Shown: positions 12,701-25,646 of the stretch, piece by piece | Position numbering within the stretch: position 1 is the first letter of the stretch | Layout: each line of letters starts with the position of its first letter | Source of the DNA: Hyperoplus lanceolatus | Taxonomy: Eukaryota > Chordata > Actinopteri > Uranoscopiformes > Ammodytidae | Assembly: GCA_026929865.2 (NCBI GenBank) | Contig: CM049398.1 | Location: 16,336,001 to 16,400,000, forward strand | DNA length: 64,000 nucleotides | Direction of reading: 5' to 3' | Notes under the pieces: generated by a model | Seen by the model: the letters and a program-made list of their open reading frames with translations, nothing else | Database searches by the model: none | What the model was told of the DNA's origin: nothing | Made by a program: the position numbers and the translations under genes

Positions 12701-15700
12701 AAAATAAGTTCGATTTCCTTGTAAACCTCTTTGAAACTTGTTGCTCATTGTGGCTATTAGTGCTTGTGATATTCGTCCATGGAATACTAAAATCTGATTA
12801 CCAAATAGTGCAGAATATTTCAATATATGTATCTTTCGACAGATTGTTTTTGCATTTCCAATAGCTGCCTCACAATAAAAGGTGTACAGTATGTCTACTG
12901 CACTGAAATATTTGGTTTTCATCAGTAAAAACATCCTTAACTAATGGCTCATGTGTAGAACAATCAGCTACGCACAAGACAGCCTTTTGAGGGGAGTCCC
13001 AGGTTGGCTGTGGTTGACCCTGCTAACAAGCAGAACCACAAAAACAGGTCTAACACTATCTGGTTTTCAGGACTTAGTGCAGCTCACTGCCATTAAAGTG
13101 GGCAAACCCAGTTCAAACTGTGAGCCCATTTTATATGCCAATTGAATCTTCAAAGGATATACAGCTGTCTGTCTGTGTGTTCAACTTGACCATGTCATAT
13201 ATCCTGTGATGCCGTGTGACACCACAGTGTCACAGATCAAAAGGTGGAAAGATATTTAACCTCTTGCCCTGATGAAACATCCAAACATCCATACAATCAC
13301 GAAAACATAGAGTGCTGCCGTCGAAACTATGTACCAGCAAATCCCTCTCTCTCGTTGACTGCTCGGCCCATTCAGCATGAACTCAATAACCTCTGCCCTG
13401 GTGCCACACTGCCATCACATGGGTGCCTGTGAACATGCTGAGGCTGGTTTAGTTGTACCGAGGGTTCATGGCCTACTGCATGACTCAACTGGTACCAACA
13501 TTTTTTTTTATGTGCAGTAACAAATGCCACATCCAAAAAGCTTTGTCATAATACAAACAGCAGGAAACCATACTAAACAACGCACTGCAGTAGTTTTAAA
13601 AATAATTCAGCTGTGAGAACGAGTGAACCATTCATGATGGGAAGCAAAATGCTGTTTTAAATATGGTATAAATTAAAGAGTCTGGATCAGCATCATAATA
13701 CAGATGATGGGTCGACTATGTAGATCGCAATTTTGACAATTTAACAGAAAGACAATCTTCACTTACAAATACCTTGGGCACCTGTCTGTGAGAATTTACC
13801 TTAACCTCTCCGACAATGCTGCCCGAATCCAAAATAGTGCATGACTCAGTGTGCCTCTGCACGAGTGGTGATATGGTGGGTACGGCTGGGTATGTGTGTG
13901 TGTGTGCGTCCGTGTGTTGTGGACATCCTGGTGGAGATGCATGAGAAAACCTGTTATGCGACTTTAACTTTAAACCAAACTCATTAGTTGGACCTTTTGA
14001 GAAGCAGTCTACTGTATAAAAACTCTATCATAATCCTTCAAGTGTTTTGAGGGATACACACTTATTTTATTTCATGCTGAAACCATTTTCATGTTCGTCC
14101 ATTAGATATGAAGCTACCGCCATCAACTAGTTAGTTTAGCGTAGCAGAAATACTTGAAACGGAGGCTAAAGTGAAAAAAATTGTTAGCGCCTCTAAAGCT
14201 CGAAAAACATGGAATATCTTGTTTGTAGATTACATAATTACATTACACTGCTTCTTTGTGCTAAGCTAAACTAACCAGCTCTAATTTAATATTCTACGCC
14301 GGAAAGCAAATAAGATTTTCCCAAAGGTTCAAACTTCTGTTTTAAGTGCAAAAGTAAACACATGACACTTAAAAGACAGAAAGTAGTATTGAATTTAAAT
14401 GATTATGGCGTACATAGCCATCATCATTGCACTGAGGTGTGACCAGCGCCGCTGTTGTGTTGGCGTGCATAGAATACACTGCAGGTGGTTTGACACAGCG
14501 CGTTGATGAATGTCATGAAAGCGCTATAAGGTAAAGGGTAAATACATCCGCACAACATACGTTTCTATGATTTAAGACACATTAATTTTGTTGACATCAT
14601 ACTCTGTTTGCTCTAGAGGGTCCAGGCCTTGAATTGGGATGCTGCCAACATGGTCATTTTCATCCCAAATGAGGAACATAATGTGTCTGTGCTTATGGCA
14701 TAATAGACGTAGATGTCTGTGCTGCGCATACGGACGTTGCAAAGTCTTTAAGCGTTAAAGCCACTACGAGTAAGTCGGCACGTTGGCGACACCTTTGAAC
14801 AAAAGCGGTAGTATTTTAACGACGCCAGCTGTCGTGAAGCTGTTTTCTAGCTCGTGCAGGGAGTGCAAGATTCAAATAATCAGGAAGCAATATGGTGCGT
14901 GTCCGTGTGTTGAAAGTGTGGAGGGCACCGGACTCTTTTCGGCTCTGTGAGTCTATGGGTGACACAGCATCAACTAATGGCAGTAAGTGCTAAACACACC
15001 TGATTGCAATGAGTTGATGCATTGTCATCTCTCACGGAGCTGAACGAGTCCGTGTCCTCACACCAAGCGAATGAACGAGAGATGGCAGTTAGTTAGTATG
15101 GATCACGATGAGGTAATGTGTTTATGTTGTAAATAATGACTATTTCAGATGAATAATGGTCATCTGATGATGCTGGTGAGGCAAAGTAAACTTTGTTTTA
15201 GTAGGCTACCGCTCATTCATTTAGGAGTAAACACTGCAGTCTAGGTTCGCTGAGTGAAATTGTGTAACGTCCTCCCGCCCGCCTATCACTCTCCCTTTTA
15301 GCTTTTCTTCATTGCATTTTCTTTTTTTTCTTTGATGGTTCAGCCCCGTTATCAGTCATTATGAACAAACAACTGTCTCAAACAAGGCTCCCGCTCCCCT
15401 TCCCTCACCTGGAGCCATAGGCTTCTCAAATCGCGTTCCTGCGCCGCACTGAAATCTGCGACCAATACGGATATGTGACCATAGAGCATGCACGCGTGAA
15501 CCGAAAATCGGACTGGGTGTACGATCAGATCAAATGCAGTAATACAAACTATATAAAAAAGTCTTTCTTTGCACAGATGGTCTCGTTTGCTGTTAAAGGT
15601 AATTTATGATTATGAGAGGAAACATGAGGCTGTTTAAAAGATATTTAAATGTTACTCGTTGCTGCTTTAATGTTTGTGTGACGTATACAGCAAATTATGT

Positions 15701-18700
15701 AATTCTTCATTTCACAGATTTAAAGTATACTCCCTGATTTCAGACTGTAATGTAAAGTCTAAAGAGAGCTTCTGCATATTTCTATAAAATCAAGTGTGCA
15801 CCCTGGTTGCGCGCAAGACATTGCATAATAAGGAAACCACTCTATCCAAAGGGAAGTGCGCCAGCAGAAATGTGACACAAGGCCACCAAGTGTTCAGGTC
15901 TCAAGACTCTGGTGGTAGTTACTGCAGAGCAGGCATTCAACATGCAGCTGCTAAATAGAGACCCTTATAAACATACAGACACACAAACAAATGGCCAGAA
16001 ATGTACATAACCTGAGGGCCCCTGGCAAGCCGCCATGTGTACAGAGTACAGTTGGACTTCTTAAAGAGAGCATTTAGAAAGAAAGAGGAAAACACTGTTA
16101 AAGGCTGATCTCCTCTTGTAAACCCCCCTCTCACCAGTGAGCCATTTGGTCCGGCTTGTTTATGTGGCTGGTTACTGCAAGGATGACAAGGCAGAAATGA
16201 GAGGGGCCGATTGTGGACAAAAAAGACTACAGAGGTAGAAGAGATGCCAGACATTGCGAAAAATTACCAAAACATAAAATCTGAATATTTGATTTGAGAA
16301 AATCCGAGGATAAGTCAACTCCCAGTGGAAATGTACCCAGGCTGTAGGACTAAATGAGGCTCACAGCAGCAGTTTAGCACAGAGATGTGCATTTCCACAA
16401 GTAGCTGAGATGTTAACTTCTCTTTCTCAGCTGACCGGGCGTGTGGGGATTTCTCTGGAGAGTCTCTCGAGTCACTTTACTTTAGCATTATCACTCACAC
16501 ATGGAGATGCACCTACAGGTACACATTTGCAAAGCTCCAGAGGAGAGAGGCCTCGTTAAGGGTTTTATATGTACGCCTGAGAAAACAGGAGAAAGTGCCA
16601 ATGTGTCAGTTTAGATGTTCCCACACAAATACAAATAAGGGACAGGCACCCATATCTTTACATAAACACAGGTCTTAAGTATCAAAGATATCAGATCCAA
16701 CCTTTTCATTTATGGCTGGGTCATTTATTTGCTAAAACAAAAGAGAGCTCCAGGTATTTATTAGACGGAATCTCTCATTTAAACAGGTCACTATTTATTT
16801 TTAAACATCCACTGGAAACATAATGCTTTATTGTGCATCATCATATTGCCAGTACAGTCGTAGTAACTCTAAAATATACCTGGGAGTGTTGCTGCCCCAG
16901 AGGCAGTGGAAATATTGTCAGTCTACGCTAATAACTGACAATTACATGGTCAGTTGCATCAGGGGCGGCCTTAACGATCTGGGGGCCCCTTTCAAGACCT
17001 AGTGTTTTTTTTTTGTTTTTTTTTAAATACATATTTCTTGTGAATGCTGTGCATGCTGCCCGCAAAAAGAAAACAGATTGTAGAATCCAGTTGGTTCGTA
17101 GACGGTTTATGTGATGATGGGCCACTGGGTGCAGACTCTTAAAGGGCCCCCCCACTCCTACCTATCCAGTCAGGTACACTGACTTTTCCGCACATATACA
17201 ATTAATGGTAAAAACATATTAACCCATTGATGACTGGCAATCCAGGATGCATGTCCTTAATGCCTGAGGGTTTTCAGAGAAAATAGTACGAATTGTCAAC
17301 GTCTATAGACATTAAGGTTTTGGTATACCAAAACCTTAATGTCTAAGCCTGTGTAGCACATAGAAACATGAAATAAAATACATTTAAAAGTTAAGGTTTT
17401 ATTTAAACATGCTCCCTCAGCGTTTACAAACCAACACATTTTTCTAAAAATTGTCAAAATTAGATGAAAAATAAATAAATAATATAAAGTATTTAAAAAT
17501 AATGTGCTAAATGAGGTTATAATCCTGCTTCCTTTTAGCATGGATAGTAGTGACTGAGTGTGCAGTGGAGGGATAAAGATAGACAGATATAGGAAGGAGG
17601 CGATAGCTTTATTGTATTAGTTAGTTCAATTATCACTGGCACCATAAATCCGACTTCCCAGTACAACTGGAATGCAGAATAACTCACGCTGTCGGGAGCC
17701 GATCAGCTGGTCCAAACGGCTGTAAACCACGGAGATGAAAACGAAACTGAAACTTAACTATCGTCTGGCTGGGCTAAATTTGAGTTGGAGCAGCAAAATA
17801 TAGCCTAAATTCTTAAATATTGTTAAAGCTCACATATTATGCACTTTGCTGTCAATTTGATATGGTGCAAGTAGTCCCTAATACTTGTTTTTTTAAATGT
17901 TTGCTGAAAAACCCGTTCAGATCATTTATTGTAGCAAGCCTCTATACCCTGATGTTCCTCTAGTCTCAGGATGACCTATATTGGTGTCTGCAGCCTGCGA
18001 TCTGGCTGGTCCCTCCCACCGTCTCTGCCGTGCTCTCGTGATACTAGAGAGACACTGCGTGACTGCGAACACAGTGTTTACCCGGGGAGAACCCAAACTT
18101 TGAACAGTTTAACATGACATGATTAAAACCAGTGAAAACAGTAGCTTCAGTTTGATTTCTACAGGAATAACTTCCCACCCTTTGTGGTGTTAAAAACGAG
18201 GCATTATTAAACTGCAATAGGAAAGCTAAGTTAGTGTAATAGAAGCAAACGTTGGGTGCTACTCCCGAAGCTACATGCTACACTAGGTAAATAACAGGCA
18301 AACAACCATTGAGGAGATTCCTTTTAGTTTCACCGATGGAATTACTACACAAGTAGCTCCCTAAGCTTTGTCTCGTTATAAACGCGGCATTATTAAGACT
18401 GCTGTGATTAAAATAAATTAGTGGATTATGAGCAGAATGCTTCTGTGTTGGTTTATGCAACACTCTGCATGGTTTGCTGTACTACGGGCATCTTGTCGCT
18501 TAGCGGGGAAAACAACATGGCTGCTGCTCGGAAAATGTTCCAGAGGATCTCGGGGCCGTGGACCAACAAGAAATGGGGGGGTGGGGTTATCATAGACTAC
18601 TGCACGGTAGAAATTTCTTTATATGTCCATGGAAGTTTCTGGTTACTAATGTGGGGGGGAAGCATGGACATATAAAGAAAATATGGGGAAGTGGCTGTGC

Positions 18701-21700
18701 CGACTGTGACGTTATAGTCGGCGAGAATTCTGACTGGAGTATATTGGAGAGGTTTTCAGAAAGGGGGAGGGTGAAGAACTTTGGCAGTCCCTAGGCACAC
18801 CGTGGACATAGTTATGTTCCGACAGATTTAAAATATGTGTTTTGCATAATATGTGACCTTTAATAAATAGATGCAATGTGTTGTGTGATTTTCGTCAGTT
18901 GTCTATAGTAGACCTAGATTCTGCGCTCCGAACGCCACTAACTGTTCTGTAATACACTATCGCCGACACAGCTGTCTTATTTTTTTTATATATTTTTTAT
19001 TGACGTGATTTTCGGCAAACCACACAACATTTGGGTGGTCACGTGGCCTTAAAAAAAAATCAACAAAACCCACCTCATGTGTATTTGAACCAATGATGGT
19101 GCATTCTATGCTGCGCATGTTATGAAAATTAGATAAAGTAACAATGCTGCGCCACACAACATCAAACAGGAGATACAATGTAGCGTCGCGCAGCATCCTT
19201 CATCAATGGGTTAAGGAAGTCAGTGTCTCTCAAAGGATTTAGGGATACTGTGGGAGGGACCCTGTTCCTTTTTGCCTTTTGAATTAAAATGCATCAATCT
19301 GGTGCACTTTGAGGGGAAAATTTAGAGGCTATATCAAATCCTGAGATGCAGAAGGAACATTATTTTTCAGATTTTTCTTAAGCAGGCAGCACTCTTTACT
19401 CTGCAACTGTAAAAACAGTAGATGGTCTGCAGACTCATGTTCTATGATGGAGAGACTAATTTCAACAGATACAGGGTGGATAGCTACTTTTTATGAACAG
19501 TATAGAATTTACACATAGGAATCTTATTCCTGTATGTGTGTTGGGCCCTAAAGGCTCATCATGAAGCCCTTTAGACAGAGCTACTAATGCTGTTTTGTTA
19601 TGCTTTTGTATTTCTCCCCTACTAGTTGAGGGGCCCATGATGATTTTTTTCCTTATATTAAGGCTTATTCCTTTTTGGACCCTGTTATTGACATGAGTGA
19701 CAGAGCTCTTTGACAATGCGACATGCAAAGTTACTATCAGTATATCTGGCCTAGCATGCTCAAGAATTATTTATCCAAAAAAAAAAAAAAAAAAAAACAT
19801 TCAATTGTATTCATTTGCATTTTCTAGGGGTAGAACAAAAACTACTCTTCTCCCTCAGGCCACCAAGAAACAAGGAACCAGAAAGCTGCTCCGACTGCTT
19901 TGTGAAATATTTTGATGACTCTGCCATCCTCTATCATCAGATTTAGAGCATCATTAAGATTGGGAAATAAGTGGACAATAGTTTACATCTGCTTGAGATG
20001 TAGATTAAAGAACCCCTCTGTGTTGTCTGCCTAGTCATTCATATTTCAGTGTTTCCCTCAGGATTTTTTTCAGCAGCGGTGGTGTGGTCCCTGAACCCTC
20101 TAGAGGGGTCCGGGGGCATGCCCCCTCGGCCGAAAGTTTTTTGTACTCTTTACATTTGAATGCATGAATCTGGTGCACTTTGAGAGGAGAATATGCACTT
20201 AAATCCCATTCAAGGAGTCTTGTGTATTACTATAGATAGGATAATTGATGCTGACTCTTAAACAAGTTTAACCCTATTAACCCTTGCCCCTAAGCTATTT
20301 TTGAGATGTTATGGTTTGCCTGGATTTATTCTCTTATTAAGATTGCATTCATCGGCCCTTTTGGGGCGACTGTGGCTCAGTTGGTAGAGCGGGTCGGCCG
20401 ATGATCAAAGGGTTGGAGGTTCGATCCCCGCCCTGCCACCTGTGTCATAGTTGTTGTGTCCTTGGGCAAGACACTTCACCCATCTTGCCTCGTGTGAATG
20501 GCGATAGTTAGCCTGCTATCGGTGTATGAATGTGTGTGTGAATGGTAACGTGGGGAAGGAAAACAGGTCTCCCTTTAAAAAGAGTCTTCGGTCTCAATGG
20601 GATTTACCTGTATAAATAAAGGTTTAAAAAAAAAAAAAAAACGCACAGCAGTCAAGCTGGGCGGATATGCAGCAAAAAAAAAAAAAAATGTGCAAATGAT
20701 TTTTATAGCAGTGGCGGGAAAAATGTGAACCTGGGGGAAACACTGTATTTCCTCTATTTTTTTGGTTCTCTGAGACAAAAACACATTCAGTAGAAACAGG
20801 CCCCATGTGATAAAATATTTGAACATGTTAAATATCGCAATACAGATGCAACAATTCACATACAAAAGGCACGAGGTCCGCAGAAGTGTAAAAAGAGCCC
20901 TGAGGCTTCCCCCCACTGGAGCTTGAAGAACTGCTTATGCAGAGGGATTATGGGACACATGACTGTGCTGGCTAACCCACAAGAGAAGGCAGAAAAAAAG
21001 ACGAGAAACAGTCGTCATAAAATCCACCTTTGTTAAAAAAAAGAGGAAAAAGGCCCACTGGATACTATCATTAGATGTCCATAGTACCATGTGGCATCAT
21101 GGTGTGCGCTCAAACCACAATAACAGGCTTTAAGTGTTTTCATCACAGAATAAAAAGGTTTAGGATGTAATTCTTGGAACAAAATTTTGTTCAACCTCAT
21201 TAACAGGAACCTTTAGAATTACAAATAACTTTTGGGTGGAGCTACCAGGACTTCTGTACTGTATCCAGAGAGCAGGTCCAGCTTCTTGCTGTTACTAACT
21301 TACTCCCTTACTTGACTAGTGATAATGGAAAATAAAGATTATCGTATGTTAACATTTTGTGGATTCATTTGTGGATTGTTTCATCTATAACATGTCAGAT
21401 AATGCCAATCAATCGTCTAAAGCACAATGCAGAGTTTCATCTGACTTTTTGTTCTGAACACTGGTCCAAAACCCATATAACTTGACATTGAACATATTAG
21501 TCAGAAACAGTACAGGGGAATTGGCCACTTTAAACGGGGGTGTAAAAAGGATAAAGAGCAGGAGCTCAGGAGGCTAGGGTTGTGATGGCTTTCCACCTTA
21601 CCGAGAGATTTAAGAAGTGATTCTAATGTTCCACTACTGGTGGTGGCTAACTTAATTTGAAGGAGAAACGGCCTTTTGCATACATTTGGTGTTAATTTGT

Positions 21701-24700
21701 TTCTTTACCTACAGCACACAAACAGCCCAAGCTATAAAAGAGAGAAAAAAGGACAGCAGCTAGAGAGTTAACACTCTGTTGCCAGGTTATTAGGTACACC
21801 GAGCAAAAACAAATGCAGTCTAAAACAACAGTCCTGCAGTCTGTTCATTTGTGTTTGTGTGTAGTTGAACCTCACCTGTATCTGTTTGAGCACTTTGGCT
21901 ATGGGTTTACAGTTGAGTTTCTGACAGGTCTGTTTGTAGGAAGAGAGGATCTCCTCCACCGTCACATTCTGAGCTGCAAAACACAGAAAAAAAAATGTAA
22001 GATTGCTTTTAACACTCTCCAGGAGATGAACTGCCGGCCACCAAAAAGAATGTACCACAATTATGTCCCTGTAATATGTTTTCCATAGCTTTAAAAATGG
22101 TCAGATTTCTGTCCATAATCATTGTTTATCATATTTTTTGATTGATTTTTACTTCTACATAATAAAACTGTACTGCACACACTTAAATTAATTAAAGCTA
22201 GTAATCCAATGCAACCATGTGTGACAGTTAACAGCATAAAGGTTGGGACGGGATGTAGAACCATCACTTCAGCAAAACCAATGATGAAAGACACCACAGT
22301 TCCAATATAACCCTGTAATAAATGCGAAATGTTGTAAATCTAAAATGCCTCGGCTCGAATCGCTTGCTGGCGCACGTCGTCATGTCATTAGTTTAACTGA
22401 TGCTTATAAATGATGTGCACATACTGTCTGCAGTTCACTCAAAGGTCAATTGTGATGCTTCAGTTGCAATAGTGATTTTCTGACAGCCATCATTTGCAAA
22501 GCAAACAAATCAAACATCGGAAGTGGATTTGGGGTTTAGCTGCATCAGCCCTGATTGATACTAAGCAATGAAAATGAAGTCTAGGACAGGGACAGTCAGA
22601 CACACTTTTGACACTTTTTTTCTTTCATTTATTTGTGTGTCTGGCAGCACTCTCATGACAGACGGGAGTTCTCCCTACTCAAGTGAGAAAAAAGGAGGTA
22701 TTGTTCTTGGTGTGTGTGTACAGGCCAGCCTCTACTGCCATCCCAGACTGTTGCAGGGGCTAACTCCTGTCAGATGACTGGGCAACATTCATACTCACTG
22801 TTCTGGCTGAGAAACTGCTGAGAAATTAAGTGAGGCATTCACAGGGAAAAGAAAGACAAAAAATATTGACAGAAACGAAGAAAAGGGAAGAAAGAATGAC
22901 TAAAAAGTGCACATGTGCAGGATTTCAGAAAGAGATATAGACAAATAGATGATTCTACCAACATTCCGCTTATATTTTAATCTATGTGTAAAAGTAGTTA
23001 AAGTAACGGATTGATTAATACATTGAGAATAAGCAGTGCATGCTGATAAAGGCACAACCTGTGCCCATACTTCTACTGTAACAAGACAAGAGGTTGGTGA
23101 ATCTGAGGTTGGTGAACACGACAAGAGGTTGGTGAATCGAGAGACCAATTGAGGGGTGACCCTCATTTTCAATGGCGTTGAGTTCAAACAAATTCCAAGG
23201 AAAAACAACAATGCATACACAATATTCAATGCAAATACATCAAATACACAACAACAGGTGAGGAGAAGAAAAAAACAAAAAAACAATTGAAACATTTACA
23301 TAGTGGTGAAGAGTGGCAGCAATTAAAATGAAATTAAATGGGTGAAAGTACAATATAGCCTAATTAAAACAGTTACAGGTAGAGTTTGGCAGATTTAAGA
23401 TAGTTTGTTTAAATTGATTAAAGGATATGAAGGTATTTAGTTTAATTTGTTGCTGTAAGTTGTTCCAGGAGTCGGGGGCACTGAAGCTAAAAGCTGTCTT
23501 TCCCAGCTCAGACCGGGCTGGTGGGACATAAAGCATGAGCATGTCAGTGGAGCGGGTCTGATAAACCATCTGAAATTTGCAACATTTCTGTTAAACATAA
23601 TGTACTGCATAGATTATAAAGTGGTTCTTCTGAAGTATGCATGTCATGACCTGCTTACACTGAAGAGTTATAGGACTTAGGGGCCAGGGGCCTCATTTAT
23701 AAAGGCTGCTGCACACAAAAACCTTGCGTCAACAGGGGTGAAATGTGTGTGAGCACTTTTCACCACAAATGTTGGTTATAGAAAGATTCTATGCTGAGAA
23801 GTATCCATATCCTTACACCAACTTTCACCGATGCGTAGAGCTCCTGCTAAACTTTCCCAACTCGTGGCAACACTTGGCCCCCAATATATTTAATCATTAA
23901 TATGTGTAAGTTTACCTATAGTTGCGAATTAGGCTACTGTAGTCTATGAAGTCATGCAGTTATGATGAAGGTTGAATTACTTATCAAATAGGTCTATACA
24001 TGTTTTGGTTCTATTTTTAAGTATTATTATTGGAAAACATGATACCATCATATATGGGTGTAGTAGTGGGATGACACGAGGCGGAGATCATGTGCGCACA
24101 ATTCACTGCAGGTGGGTATTTATAAAAGGAAGACTGTGTACAAGTGTGCGCCGCATGGATTTATAGATCTTACATTTCTTTTATGTACGCGCATTGAGTT
24201 CTATCTATTTCATCGTAGTTCTATACATTGCTAAGAGCATGTCATAATAAATAACCTGCTTGTGGGACAAAGGGCCAGTTAAAAATCTGTATGAGCTCCT
24301 ACACAATTGACCCTGTGTAATTTGTTGTCTCATTGAAACATACACACATCATGGCTAGCCTAGCACCATGGCTCAAAATATTCTAAGACGTGATGCTGTG
24401 GTGAGTCTGAAGTAATTATGTGCATGTCTGTGCATGTGAGAGACTAAATGAAAGAGCGAGTCATTGCCACATGATAACAATGAGAACAGCCACAACACAT
24501 CTTTCACTTGATTTTGAGGCCCAGACCCAACAGCCACTCAAACAGAAAGCAGGCAGGCCACCTTGCAGCAAATCCTGGACATGCTCAATGCACGCTCATA
24601 TAAACTATATAACTTTGCTTTCATGCCATAGTTTGCCACAACACCTTTCTTAGCACACAGTTGACTTAAGTAGATTCTGAAACCCTCCTTTGTACTGTAC

Positions 24701-25607
24701 CTTTGTAGAAACTGATTTTGAATTGGGAATCGTTTGAAATCGAGAATCGTATGATTCGAAAAGATTCACACACCCCTACAAAAAAATGTGTAGGGGTGTG
24801 TGAATCTTAACTGTCAGTTAGACCCCTTATGATGTCATAAGGAACACTTTGAATGGCCTTGTGTCTGAATTGTGCTATATAAATAAACTTGTCTTGCCTT
24901 GCCATAAGGGGAGATATATCTGACTGGTGTTTTTGAACACAGGCTTTCATAAAAGGTGGAGGTGGGTAAAAAGAGGAGGTTGTTTTTTTAACGTACTATG
25001 GAGTCTCTCGAAACACCTGGGACCCATATTAATTTTTTAAAACCATGAAAAAAAAAGAATTTTGCATAATAAGCAAGTTTCGCCAAAATTGTGATGAATT
25101 TATTTTAGAGAGGATATATGACTTATTTTTAAAGTTCTACACCTTATCTTACTCTGAAGCCATGTTGTTCATCCTTTTTTTATTAAAACACAAATTATTC
25201 ACTTTATGTGGTTGATTCTACAGGCATGCTAGATTCTAGGGTGAAAACACTTTTAATGAAGTGCCACTCAATTCATTTGAATTTATTATTCAGCTTTATC
25301 TAAAAAAAAGAATAATAATGAGAAAAGAGAACTGTGGATTGAACCTAAATGCATTTCCCACCAGTGTGGGACAGTCTTGGAAATGTGTACAGTACAGTGT
25401 GAGCATTCCAGTAAACACTGTGTCCTTGGAAAAGTGTTATTGTGCAGGGTGGTTGTGGAGCAAGTGTGTGTAAACACTTCCTGAGGGAGAGGTGGGGTTT
25501 TGGGGTGGGGGACAAGTTGGTTTCCATCCATTCACAGTATTTTTACACATTACTCATTAATTAGAGGGGGGGGCATGGAAATAAAGAACCAGTGGCGTGG
25601 GGATTTT

Positions 25608-25646
<39 letters not shown>

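Noticed and set aside
20363..20440. Functional tRNA gene
   Set aside because: A and B boxes are present, but the sequence continues as a SINE body with an A-rich tail. The acceptor stem does not close.
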